DNA of 64,000 nt, taken from NCBI RefSeq assembly GCF_964340395.1, contig NC_135562.1:17889985-17953984 (forward strand), given 5' to 3'. Source of the DNA: Glandiceps talaboti. Taxonomy: Eukaryota; Hemichordata; Enteropneusta; Spengelidae. Of the stretch, positions 53,128 through 64,000 are shown piece by piece. Every line of letters starts with the position of its first letter. The stretch's first letter is position 1. The notes beneath the pieces are model-generated. The model searched no databases. It was not told where the DNA came from and saw only the letters and a list, made by a program, of their open reading frames with translations. Position numbers and translations under genes: made by a program.

Positions 53128-54265
53128 GATACGGAGAAGACTGAGGCACATTCAAAGGAAGTTATAAAGTCCAACACTGATAAACGATATTCTGATCTGC
53201 AACATTTCTAGACTACTAGTGGTAGTAATAGTTATGATACTTAAGTGTTAGTAATGGCATAAATACAGGTAGGCAGACAGACAGTTGGACGAACGGACGA
53301 AATGGGAGATCGCTCGCACACACACACACACGCATTATGTATGTATGCATACATACATACATGCAGCCAGTGAATATAAAAACGGTCGTTCAACAGGCCC
53401 GACCTACCCATAATTTTGGCATTCCATTTTTGTTTGTGGTGATTGGCCATATATTCATGAGGCTTCTCCACTACTGTGCACACACTTGGTTTGTTTTTTT
53501 AAATTAAGGCGATTTCTTTATTGTTCTATAGCATACATGTGACCTTATATATTTGAGTCAGTTCCAAATTTTATAACATACTATACTATAATAATAATAA
53601 TATAATATAATATAATATAATATAATGTACATTAGCTTACCTGGCTCTCTCTGAAGTAAAACTGTTTCAATTCTGGTATTTTAAGACCACATTCATGTAT
53701 TGTACTTTGAATTATGTCTATGATGCCTCTAGAATAATTCTAGTTTCATTTGGAGAGGGGCGTGAGGTAAAGGCACTTAAAAAATGCTTAACCATAAATG
53801 TTCCTAACTGTAGAATTGATGGTAAGAAATCACTTACCATACAGACAAATTCAAAATGGATAAAATCAAAATGACTGAATTTGTACTATTTTATTAAACT
53901 CAACTTGAAACGTTTTACCAGCATTATATATGGCTTGTTTTTACTAACCTGTCCAATCATAATTGTAAAAACAAAAATCAACCAACCTACCCAACATGAT
54001 TATTTTGTCTGGGATTATGATATAGTCATATATCATTTTTATCTTGATAAACATAGGGTATATATGTGGTTGGTGATGAGCATGTTGATGGATGTATACC
54101 ATTCAGTACATTTATGAAAGATGATGGTTCTGCATTTCCTACTGATATCAAAATCAATCCTAAGGAAGACGTGGTCATCTTACCATACTCTAGTGGTACT
54201 ACTGGACTTCCTAAAGGAGTTATGATTACTCATCATAATATAATATCAACCATAGAGCAAACAAC
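50240..54265 (+). pseudogene. Decayed, 3'-truncated acyl-CoA synthetase copy, gene D
   Basis: Exon relics match genes A-C: exon 1 at 50240-50393, exon 2 at 51196-51298, exon 3 at 51749-51958, exon 5 at 54057-54265. Lesions: in exon 1 the Trp codon after PPVDK is TGA, ending translation after 20 codons from the shared start. Exon 2 lacks one base after the AAGTTT run. Exon 3 has a 5-base deletion near its start and a 7-base insertion near its end. Exon 4 is absent, since the flanking intron sequences join around 52410-52430. Exons 6-12 are not found before the next gene. Exon 5 alone is intact, including the ATP-binding [13 protein letters not shown] loop and good splice sites. The locus cannot make a ligase. 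Confidence 0.88.
52940..53124. repeat. TA microsatellites in the decayed gene D
   Basis: Two TA runs (about 52940-53032 and 53084-53124) in the stretch where exon 4 has been lost. Confidence 0.9.
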
Positions 54266-54502
54266 GTGAGTATATTTTTTACCTCAATATACAACACAGG
54301 TAGGGAGAGATTTTTGCAGTACAGTAGCAATTTACGATAGCAAATGAACCTGGTCAGTTCATCTTTGCATTAATGTATTCATGTATTTGTGCATCATGTT
54401 GTTATGTTGCATGTCCAATCCTGTCTTTGATGATAAGCACAAGTTAAATAAGAACAAACCTGGCACAAATACAAGTTATCAGTAGGGACATCTGCAAGTC
54501 AC

Positions 54503-54508
54503 TTTATT
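54503..54508 (-). terminator. Candidate polyadenylation signal, right-end gene
   Basis: AATAAA on the minus strand 212 nt beyond the stop at 54720. The transcript would run towards, and end shortly before, the last exon relic of gene D. Motif and distance only. Confidence 0.3.
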
Positions 54509-54719
54509 TTTGTGATATTACATATAAATACCAGTAGCAGTGACAAAAGAAATGAAGAGAATGATCTGTCATTTCATTGAAATCTCTAAAAGAACGATAT
54601 AAATGTGGCCAAACTGAAAACTACACATGCTGAATCTGACAATTTTGTTTTCATGTGTGTGTGGGGGGGGGGGGGGGCATTATTGCAAGGTTACTGCTAG
54701 GGTTGTATCATCCAGGGTA

Positions 54720-57700
54720 CTACTTGTTCTTGCTCTTACTGGAAATTGTTTCATGTAGCTTCCTTTTCCTGAGTTTTGGAAAATAGGGTTTTGATATTTT
54801 TTTATCATGTTCAGTAGGATTGTACATTCTGAAAGAAACTTTCATTAGAGTGTAAATTGGTGTGTACAAAGAATAGAACATGAGGAAGGGTTGACGCCCA
54901 GTGGAGATGACCTTTTCTAACACAAATGAAGGCAAAGGTTCATATGCTATTGACAACATACAGCCCGCTTTCATTGCCGTAAGGGTGCTCTTTGCTATGT
55001 GTGTACGGTTGATAACAACATTGGAGAAGCCCATAAGAGAAATATGGTACACAATCTTATAATCATCTGTTTCAAAAGGAGATTCTTCTCCAACACTGAG
55101 CGACTGGCCAATGACCTGGGAGATTTTCTTATGTTCCATACGTTTTTTCTTCTTACGATGAACTGATGAAGTAGGTTCTGTATCTTTCTCGATGTTACCA
55201 CTTTTGTTCTACATAAAATAAACAAGGAAAGGAGAATCATCAAAATCAGGGAAATGTTTAAGAAATAATATGGAAGTGTTACACTGTCACAGTATGAGAT
55301 TTTGATGCACTTCTTATTGTTTAGTGCAATAAAAAAAATAGTGCCAATGGTATTGTAGCACAACTGTACTGATTTTAAAACGTTTATTTAAATGGTGAGC
55401 CATGCCAGGTATACATGTTCATTTGTTGCCACTCCAACCCTGTTGTAATCTTTGCAATTCATGTGACTGTCATTATGGGTGTGGTCATGTTGCTAAACAT
55501 CTTTGCATACATTTTTTGTTCTTTTGTCTATTAATCCCTGATTTTGTCTTTGCAATATACGTGATCACTTGACTGTTGCTAAGGGCACGATCTTGTTGCC
55601 AGGTATATTTGCATCCATTCAATAAATGTTTATTCATTTTGTCTAAGAATCCCCCATGTTATCTTTGTGAAATATGTCACTGTTTGGCTATTGCTATGGG
55701 CATGGTCATGGTTGCTAGGGATATCTATACATTTTTTGAATGTTTACTCACTTGCCTACAGGACATCATTTCACCAAAATATAATGCCATTTGGCTGTTG
55801 CTATGGGCATGGTCTTGGTTGCTCGGCATATTTATACACTTTTTGGATGTTTGTTCGCTTGTCTAAGAATCCATTATCTTTGTGAAATACACCAACCACC
55901 ATTTGGCTGTTGCTATGGGCATAGTCATGGTTACTTAGAGTATTTGCATATTTTTTGAAGGTTTATTCAATTGCTTACAAGATGTTCTTATTTGACCAGA
56001 ATGTACACCCATTTGTTTGTTGCTAAGGCCATGGTCATGGTTGTTACAGCCAATGGTGTTAAAAAGATTGAACAAAATCTGCAAAATAACACTTTTAGAA
56101 ACATCTCACCAAATTTCAGTCTCACTGACCAAGAACTTTTTGAGATACCAAGTTTTGACCAAAATTCACATTTTTACACCTAATTTGCATATCACTGATG
56201 AGATCATTATATGCTTAATATTCCTTCATCTGTACAATCCCAAGATGTATCCAAATTAAATTTCAGCCCAATCTGCTGAGTAGTTTTGGAATTAAAACTT
56301 TTTGACCAAAAAGACACATTTTAACCCTAATTTGCATATTATTACTGAGGGAATCATGATATTATGAACAAATCTCCATTTACACCCCTAAAAAATACCC
56401 CACCAAATTTCAGACCAATCTGGAGAGTAGTTTCCATTTTTAATGTTTTTTACCACAAATCACATTTTTTGACCCAAATCACACATCTATGATGCGATGA
56501 TTTTGCTTTGAACAATTTCCCAACTGGACACCACAAGTAATGTCCTCACCAAATACCATGGCAATCGGGTTGGCGGTTTTTGAGTTTAAGTCACACACAC
56601 ACGCATGCACGCACAGACAGACAGACAGACAGACAGATGGACAGACACTGCTTGACGCCTATAGCACGACTGAACATAAGGTTCAGTTGTGCTAAAAAGT
56701 AATCAGCAACAAGTTACAGCCCAACAATGCCACATAGTAAATAGCAATAAATTTACTTCAGTACTTTTTGAGATATCATTGGAACAAACATGTTTTCAAC
56801 TGCCACCTCAGCCTGTACATGAACATACTACATCCCACTCAGTACATAGCCAACAAGCAGTCATCGGAGATGACAAAGTCTTCGCAATGGATATTTTCAG
56901 GGAATTGCCACAAGTGATGGTAGTGTGATGTATCAGATTTTATCAAATATAGTGCCAATGACATTATAGCACAATTGTATAATTGATTGAATATTTCCAT
57001 ACATTTTTTGAATGTTTATTTATTTGTTATTAATCCCTGTTGTTATCTTTCCAATGAAGTGATCATTTCGCTGTTGCTTTGGGTGTGGTCTTGGGCATTT
57101 AGGAATGTTCCTGTACTTGCGGACCAAAGAGAACTGGATATTCTTTCAGAATATGCAAAACAAAAAATTTGCAATATTAATGTCAAAGCATACTTCTACT
57201 GCCTAACCACATAACATTACTTCAATGAATGCCTGGCAATGTGGTACATTGGTAGGTGGCAGGCCTGCTTCCCACATGGCTTGTACATGTATATTGGCCT
57301 TTCAACACAGTGTAACCATTTCTAACTTACAATGGCTGGTGATGCCTTGATACTCGATACGTTATGTTGCATCTTGCTAGCTGGCCTATAGTTACAATGC
57401 ATAAAACTTTGTATGTAATGATAGCTGTGAGTTCTGTACATCAAAAGAAACACGGCGGCTGCTAGTCAAATTATTATGTGTGTACACAATGGGGAAAAGT
57501 TCGGGGAACGGCTATTGACTCTTGGTTGTTGAGAATTTTAATTTGCCAGTGACGAAAGATGGTTTTGTTTCGCCATTTTACTTTTTCTTTCGCATTTACG
57601 ACTATAGTGAATGGGTAGCACGAGCACAGCTAAATTTCCACAACAACCACATCAATAACAATACCCACATTTTTCATGGTATGTTCTATAGACACCATAA

Positions 57701-59254
57701 ATCTAAATTGGTGTAACAAATTGGCAATGCATCAAAATTAGGCCGATATGCAAATTTCAATGGGCCGGGCCCCCAGTACAACATATGCAATGAAACAAAA
57801 TCATTGCAAACACTGAATCACCTGAGTACACTGAAATAGGTACTTCTATGATTAATACATACCTCACTTAATATGAGTGGAAATGATTTATGTTCCTGAT
57901 CACGATATGACAATAGAACATTAGTGTCTGACGTCACTTGTGCTCCACAGACTTCAAACTCTCTCCTCGTTGCTTCACGTAATCTGGAAAGTAATTACAG
58001 TAAATTTTCCTTATGAATAACATACCATTCTAGTGACAATGAAGCTTACTAAAGTACTGCATAAATGGTGATTTAATATATCTATACTTATGCTGAATGT
58101 AAAATTAAAGGAAGAAGTATTGCACATGTTGCTTATTATGTGTACCTTATGCTAAAGTGCAGAGGGCCCATGCTTACATGAAATGGGTTATGTTTATAAA
58201 CATACAAATAAATACATTATAAACACAATGAAATAGCATTTAGCACAACTAACTAATATAGACACTGATAGGTGATGTACATGTATACACAGTCTATGTC
58301 AAATATGTTGAGGCATTGTTACTGCAAGCTGAAGAGATAAAATTTATTCTGGTTTAGTCATTCTAGTTTCACTGTGCAAGGTATTTGTTTGGATTATTAC
58401 ATTTAGCTTTTGGTTTCCAGTGATCAAATGGAATGTTTTTATTTAATTCTGTACTTTTATTTAATTGGGTAGATGGATATTTTCTGGTCTGAAATAAACG
58501 TAAATAATAATAAAACCAGCAGAGCAAAAAAATAGCGCCAATGGCATTGTAGCACAACTGTACAGTTTTTAAATTTGCTGATCCATGCTTGGTATAGGTG
58601 TTCATTTGCTGAATGACTATCCAGTTGCTTATCCAACCCTCTTGCAATATACATGATCATTTGATTGTTGTTATGGGTGTGGTCATGTTGCAAGACATAT
58701 TTGCATACATTTTTGAATGTTTGTTCATGGGTCTATGAATCCTTTTGCAATATGTGTGATCATTTGGCTATTGCTATGGGCGTGGTCTTGTTGCTAGGCA
58801 TATTTACATACATTTTTTTGAATGTTTATTCAGTTAGACTCTCTCACAGTCCTCGGAGCTTTGCATAAATAGCTAAAACTTGGGTTGTTTTGTATGTACC
58901 AATATCTATTGCATACTTGTACTCGTATACTAGTATCCCAGTACCCCTGTACTGTGCACCCTTATTGATCACATACGGCTAACCTTTTGTTGACGTGTTA
59001 GGCGAAGACAGAGCGTCAACAAAATTTAATAAATAACTGTATCAATAAAAAAAGAACCTTTCATTTTTATGCCAAGTCAAAGCACTTTTCACACCACAAA
59101 TCCCATTTTTTTACCCAAAACGCACATCTGATGCGATCATTTTGATTTGAACAATTTCCAAACTAGACAACCAAGGTAATACACCCACTCATGACAATCG
59201 GTTCAGCAGTTTTTTGACTTTAAGTCGTTTACACACAAACAGACAGACAAACAA

Positions 59255-59293
<39 letters not shown>

Positions 59294-62200
59294 CTTTGTG
59301 ATGCCTATGGCACTAATGAACCTTATCAGTTCAGTTGTGCAAAGGCTGGCCACAGGTCAGACATCAACCTACCCCTAAAGCTCCACTGACTATTTTTGAC
59401 AGTGAAGCTCATAAACTGGTGTGTACATTATGTAATCAAAAAATATTGAATTGTCAAATAATGAAGAACACCATCTTTAAAGTCTGATTTCCATGCATGC
59501 ACAGCACAATCTCATTTAAAGCCCTCCCTCGATTCTATGACTCATAGAATCACATTTACACATCGACACAACATAATCATCTGTAACTAGGTAACCATGG
59601 TAATTACTAATCAAAATAATAGTTACACATCACATTTAAACTCAAGTTTACTTACAGAATCTCATAACCTTCGTACCATCCTTGATGGTGAATAATAATT
59701 CTCATAATATCGTGTATGATTTGATCAAGTGTAGTCTCAGTGCTGTCATTTCTTGCACAGTTATCATACATCCTTGCAAGTAACTCATGTATAGAAGTCG
59801 TAACTTCCTCTGATAATTCACCTCTTTTAATGTGCTTAGAGGTATATGTCTTCAAGTATTTCTGTGTAATAGAAACAAACACTAAACATATGGTGAAATA
59901 CCTTGTAAATATACATTTGTATTGTTTATCAAGGGATTACAAAACAAACAAAAAAACTAAAGATAAGAGCCAATAGTGTTTGTGAAAAAATGGTTACTTA
60001 CTTTAAAAGGTATAAGATCTGTCAATGATGGTTTGTATAGTTCGAATTTATCCATGCTATCTTCAAACAAGCCATACATATATTTCATGACTGGATCATT
60101 TTCTACAAAAGACAATGGGATAATTTGATAATTATACATTTACACATTATATGCATATCCATACATGTAAGTTGAAAAGTGTTCTTGCCTGGCACTGTCC
60201 CATGGCATTTATCCAATTTGTTCAAATAGATACATGTAAGAAGACAAAGGTTGGTAAGAATAATGATGATGACATCAGATTCTAGATTTCAGATCAAAAT
60301 GTTTATTTGGAACAGCCATGGATATTCGTGTCATAAAGGTAAGTTTACATGTATGTCATGATTTTTTTAAGTTCTGAGCAATACCTTTTATTTTAGGGTC
60401 GTATTTTGGATCTTGACAGTCGCTCAGTATAACAGCATATTTTACTGCACTGCAAATACATGCACCCTCGATTCAAGTAAAAATGTTCACTTTCCTGGAC
60501 AGTCTAGTAGTCAAAATGTGACGCCATTCAAAATCGGGCTATGAGATATTTTCTCAGTGTCCATAAATTCGCACCGATACTTGCTGTTAATGGAGATCTG
60601 GGCTGGGACAGTTGTCTGATAAGGCACCAGCTTAATATGGCCAGATTATGGAATCGTTTATTATCTACATGTATGCCAGATAACAGGATAACCAAACAAG
60701 TGTTTTTATGGGACTATGACTTAAATTTAAAAAATTGGGCCCAGGATATGTATGTTGAAATTATTTACAGAAATTGGTTTACAAGGAATTTTTCATAATA
60801 TGGAGACATGCAATATTTCATTTGACAAAGAAAAACTGAGAAGCTTTCATGGTAATAATTGGGAAATTAATGTGAAAGAAAAGCCTACGTTAAAAACATA
60901 TGTTACTTTCAAAAAAAAACATTATGGTCGGGAAAATCACTTAACATATAATTTGTCACGTGGTAAGCGATCACTTTTAGCTCAGTTCAGACTAGGTATT
61001 CTTCCTTTAAAAATTGAAACTGGTAGATTTTCTAATTTAGACAGGGAAGAAAGAATTTGTGATTTCTGCAAAGACGCAGTTGAAGATGAGATACATTTCC
61101 TTTTTCACTGTGGACTTTATCGTGAATTTCGAGAGTTTCTGTTTTCAAAAGCTAGGGAAATATCTCCTCACTTTGACACAGGAGATCAGAAAATACAAAA
61201 TGCCAATATCTAGACTGACTGTTACTAAGGACTATTTTTATAGACAATTTTGCAAAGCAATGGATTGAACCTTAGACTGAGATTGAACACAAAAGAAATC
61301 TATTTTACTAGTATCAGATACCATACTTGGCATTGATTGTTTGAATTGGACTTTCCAAAAAGTGCAGTTGTTTACATACTGGGGTCTTATCAATTATATT
61401 TACCTTAAAAATCACAGTTGTGTCTATTCCTTTCATGCTGCTCATTTTAATTTCATTGTAATGAATGGTTCATCACCCCAGTAACCGCAAGTTATATTAT
61501 TAAAGATTGTGTTTCTGATTTTTATGATAAAATTTCCTTATCCTTTCACTTAAATAAATTCAAGATAAATTGCAAAAAGCTACATGTAAACTAAAAGAGC
61601 ATTTTTTCTATTTTATTCTACTGAATCATTTACAAGTTACCATACGTATCCAACGACTTGTAACTACGAATTTTTAACCCCTGTATGGGAAATGGCTAGC
61701 TCCAGCTGCAATACTTGTAGATTTGTTTCTGTTTACAATGCATTTTATTCTATTTCATATTTTATGTTGTTCTGACCCACCGTTTTTCATTGTATATTTT
61801 CTCCTACATGGTTTGCAAACCAACGTAATGAGAGTGATATAGCGAAACCGTTACAGTTCTGTATCTAGGCTTGCTCCATTCACACTGTATCGTATTAGTC
61901 AGCAGCTAGACTAAGGTAATGTGTGCAAGTTAAGTACATCAATATCACTTTCATCAATGAAATTATATTTCAAGTTGGCCATTTTGAATATTTCAAGTCA
62001 TTCCCAAATCGACTTCGTTTGTCGTTTCATCATGAATGCCCATGCAGAGAACTATGAAAATATGAATGCTGTAGGAAAACTAGTCTAGTTCCTATACAAT
62101 ATCGTTACGATATAGTTAGAACTGCATAGTTAAAACTACAGTTCTGAGTTGGCATCCAGACTATATAGGAAAACATACTTTCCGGGATACTGTGAAACTT

Positions 62201-63403
62201 TAAATCTCGGTAGACAACTTACAATGTAATACTACAATTTAGTACAAACACAGGGGTCAGCGAGCATGTGATTGATTGTTCGATTGATCGATCGATTGAT
62301 TGATCGATCGATCAATTTATTGATTGATTTATTATTTGGTTCGATGATTGATCGATTGAATGATCAATTTTTGTGGTGCAATATAACTTATTTTGTGTGT
62401 GATATTGATCAATTCACTCATTGAGTTTTGTGGTGATATAAAAACTTGTTTTTCTCTTTCCATCTACATTTCTCACTTTCAGCTTTGTTACTCTCTCTTT
62501 ATTGACTAAATAAAGACACATTGTCCATACTTCTCTTACCTAAATCAAAACATCCCTAATTGGCGAGCGATCACTTACATTAACAGTTTGCTTTATCTGT
62601 ACCTTCTGGGAGATTACCACACTGGACAAAGTCAATCATGGTAATAACTAGTAAGGAAGAGAAATTTAGATAAGAGGAGAAGAATGGACAAGGCATCTTT
62701 ATTTAGTCAATAAAGAGAGAATTACATACAGTTGAAAGAGAGAAAAGTAGACAGGGAAAGAAAAAAAAAGTTTTTATATCACCACAAAACTCAATGAGTG
62801 AATTGATCAATATCACACACAAAATAAGTTATATTGCACCACAAAAATTGATCATTCAATCGATCAATCATTGAACCAAATAATAAATCAATCAATAAAT
62901 CGATCGATCAATCAATTACATGCTCGCTGACCCCTGTGGTACAAATATACAAAAGCACAGTGAACATTACCTAACCACTTTTTGACTGTCGACATCTGTA
63001 TGGAGCTGGAGCAGCCTTCTTGTATAATTCTTGGTGGGGCTAATTCTACGTGTTCTTCTAAATATGGTGAGGGGTCAAATAGTATATCCAATACATCTCC
63101 TCTGAGAATATCTGATCGAGTACGTGAAGGGTGAGCCCATTCTTTACCGGCTCTATGGCCCTTGTGCAAACGGAAATTCAATCGATTGTAGTGAATTGCC
63201 TCCCACCTATTAGTACTAGTCGAAGGACCACGCGTACTCGACGTCAAACCTGAACCACTGCCTTTCCTGTAACCCTTCAGGCCGAATGGGCAAGTGATTG
63301 ACAAAGATGCGCGTAAGTAACTTTGAGGTGAATGGCTACTGTCCACACTTGTACTCGAAGTACTATATTTCCTTCTTTTCACACGGCTTTCCTCGTCCGA
63401 CAT
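54720..63403 (-). CDS. Uncharacterised five-exon gene (449 aa), weak PD-(D/E)XK-like motif
   Basis: Exons: 62971-63403, 60002-60102, 59656-59861, 57863-57983, 54720-55208, all with GT-AG borders. The sum is 1350 nt, exactly 449 codons plus stop, and phases agree at every junction. The start MSDEESRVKRRKYSTSS is the first ATG of a long open exon. I do not recognise the family. Visible traits: a Ser/Thr-rich, basic N-terminus (about 1-75) and basic clusters KRRK near 9, RKKKR near 305 and KLRKRK near the end, suggesting nuclear location (inference). A helical middle (about 165-245) contains HHQGWYEGYEIL. Then comes GAQVTSDTNVLLSYRD, about 20 residues before LILSENK. The D266 and E287-N-K289 spacing resembles the D...ExK core of PD-(D/E)XK nucleases, a weak hint only. 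Introns contain a LINE fragment and Helentron-like repeats; a foldback element lies just 3' of exon 1. Confidence 0.78.
55335..56697 (+). mobile_element. Helentron-associated-like element, family 2, copy 1
   Basis: Upstream of exon 5 of the right-end gene, within intron 4. The left end contains TAGCACAACTG (55356-55366), preceded by AATAGTGCCAATGG. The right end contains the exact inverse CAGTTGTGCTA (56684-56694). The interior has about six units of 105-120 bp (55440-56060) with the phrase TTGCTATGGGCATGGTC. A second series of about 150 bp units follows (56160-56560, phrase AATTTGCATAT), then a CACA/GACA microsatellite (56590-56640) and a 3' hairpin with arms TAGCACGACTGAAC and GTTCAGTTGTGCTA (one mismatch). 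Same architecture as family 1 but different sequence. Confidence 0.65.
56950..57110 (+). mobile_element. Family 2 Helentron-like fragment (left end only)
   Basis: Contains ATAGTGCCAATGACATTA followed by TAGCACAATTG and one internal unit (ACATTTTTTGAATGTTTAT, then a CTGTTGCTTTGGGTGTGG-like phrase). It breaks off about 57110. It lies about 250 bp beyond copy 1, so it may be a truncated neighbour insertion. Confidence 0.5.
57110..57862. other. Intron stretch without recognised content
   Basis: Part of intron 4 of the right-end gene between the Helentron-like fragment and exon 4. A 64-codon open frame at 57522-57716 has no family resemblance I can name and no splice support. Confidence 0.4.
58530..59342 (+). 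mobile_element. Helentron-associated-like element, family 2, copy 2
   Basis: In intron 3 of the right-end gene. It shares with copy 1 the left end (AATAGCGCCAATGG then TAGCACAACTG at 58550-58560), two of the internal units with TTGCTATGGGCGTGG-like phrases (58650-58830), the distal phrase CTGATGCGATCATTTTGA, a GACA microsatellite (59233-59292) and the end CAGTTGTGC (59332-59340). Its 3' hairpin is more worn (GCACTAATGAAC against GTTCAGTTGTGC). It is shorter than copy 1, with fewer internal units and an unrelated middle part at about 58830-59090. Confidence 0.6.
60380..61860 (+). mobile_element. Non-LTR retrotransposon 3' fragment with CCHC tail motif
   Basis: Lies in intron 1 of the right-end gene, on the opposite strand. 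Two overlapping frames (60541-60798 and 60752-61213) give LNMARLWNRLLSTCMPDN, then RSLLAQFRLGILPLKIETGR and ERICDFCK, ending with EIHFLFHCGLYREF. The Cys/His spacing C-x2-C-x8-H-x4-C is the terminal zinc-knuckle-like motif found at the end of ORF2 in several LINE clades. The endonuclease and catalytic RT are missing, so it is 5'-truncated and frameshifted near 60770. Both borders are approximate; the sequence after 61270 is presumed 3' UTR. Confidence 0.7.
62249..62938. mobile_element. Foldback/long-TIR element with 7-bp target duplication
   Basis: Arms 62249-62530 and about 62685-62938 are inverted copies, starting CACAGGGGTCAGCGAGCATG. GTACAAA is directly repeated outside both ends (62242-62248 and 62939-62945), a clean target duplication. 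The arms contain GATC/ATTG-rich runs. The insertion lies in intron 1 of the right-end gene, its right edge only 32 bp from the exon 1 border. The CAGGGG terminus resembles hAT ends, but hAT normally duplicates 8 bp, so the superfamily is open. Confidence 0.78.
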
Positions 63404-64000
63404 TTTGTATTTACTGTCACACAGAATCATGGGTATTTTGTTTCGCTGACGGCTTTCGGCTGGTCAATAAAACTTGGGCAAATACCAGATTTAAACTGAA
63501 TGCCTTCCGTATTAGGTATAATCTTGCAATTTCATGATTTGTGCAAGAAATGTAGCTCTATATCTGTGATTTTTCAAGTCCCAATGAAAGTTAGTTGTCA
63601 AAAATATTGTTGAAATGCCAGCCTCCCATTCTCAGCACAGGAAAGCTTGCCATCCCCGACTTCACTTGGCTTTCATGATCCCCTACATACGCGGGATATG
63701 CACACCAGTTTCCACGGCAAATAATAAACGGAATTCAAACCGACGCCATTATTTCTGAGCAGTAGCAATAACTCGGAAATAGTGAAAATGACAGTTCTTG
63801 TTTGGCTATCATGGGGAGAGTGTAAAATTAGGGCAGCGCCCTCAACCATGGCTATGAGCGGTATGCAAAAAAGGCCGAGCGAGGTCAGTTCTGGTTAGTA
63901 AAAATAACTTATAAGTAGTAAGAACTCAGTGGATGAAGTCCGAAGCCTTGGAGTAGTCCCGGGAACCTGCCCTGAGAAGATTATATACCTCGACATCGCA
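63404..64000. other. Upstream region of the right-end gene
   Basis: Expected to hold the promoter of the minus-strand gene. Apart from the family 1 element fragment at 63480-63537, I see no TATA box or gene; the last 150 bp are relatively GC-rich. Confidence 0.35.
63480..63537 (+). mobile_element. Family 1 Helentron-like left-end fragment in a promoter region
   Basis: Shares ACCAGATTTAAACTGAATGC and the following weakly matching CTTCCGTA region with the left end of the family 1 element at 42649. Only about 55 bp are recognisable. It lies 77 bp upstream of the start codon of the right-end gene. Confidence 0.5.

Noticed and set aside
53881-54117. 78-codon plus-strand frame before and into exon 5 of gene D
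   Set aside because: Out of frame with the ligase exon and mostly intron sequence.
55335-56697. Classical terminal-inverted-repeat DNA transposon
   Set aside because: About 20 bp left of the inverted motif are also shared between copies, so the motif is subterminal, and the right end is a hairpin. The Helentron-like reading fits better.
62912-62970. Extension of the first exon of the right-end gene to 62912
   Set aside because: A good donor (TTAG|GTAATG) ends the exon at 62971, and the added residues come from intron and foldback sequence. The next exon joins in phase only with the shorter end.

Overview
This is eukaryotic nuclear DNA: AT-rich, intron-dense, with GT-AG splice sites throughout, abundant microsatellites and several transposable-element families. 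The gene structures, CR1-type retrotransposons and Helitron-like repeats suggest a marine invertebrate animal. A lancelet or another invertebrate deuterostome is my best guess, but the sequence does not settle the species.

The window is dominated by an array of paralogous adenylate-forming enzymes of the 4-coumarate-CoA-ligase/firefly-luciferase-like acyl-CoA synthetase family (ANL superfamily). Each gene has 12 exons of the same size and phase, and begins with a basic, probably mitochondrial, presequence. Gene A (86..8472, minus) runs off the left edge with exons 1-10 present. Gene B (12605..26205, minus) is complete at 590 codons. Gene C (35055..47808, plus) is complete at 585 codons. Gene D (50240..54265, plus) is a decayed, truncated copy. 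A fifth copy survives only as a frameshifted exon 12 (28706..28835, minus). Two minus-strand units and two plus-strand units face away from each other, and the orientation switches near 29030. The 29-35 kb spacer holds fragments of further units.

Every unit also carries, upstream of exon 1, a short exon-like block with splice-like borders and a hydrophobic reading frame (six copies). Several units also carry a promoter-side repeat cluster.

Mobile elements are scattered through introns and spacers. There is a nearly full-length CR1-type LINE (19486..23672) in intron 4 of gene B, a 5'-truncated LINE in intron 5 of gene A, and a third LINE fragment in the last gene. Two families of elements combine subterminal inverted repeats, internal tandem repeats, a GACA microsatellite and a 3' hairpin, the architecture of Helentron-associated (HINE/DINE/pearl-like) elements. 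There are also two long inverted-repeat foldback elements and a short MITE-like element.

The right end (54720..63403, minus) is a complete five-exon gene for a 449-residue protein that I do not recognise. It has a weak PD-(D/E)XK-like motif.
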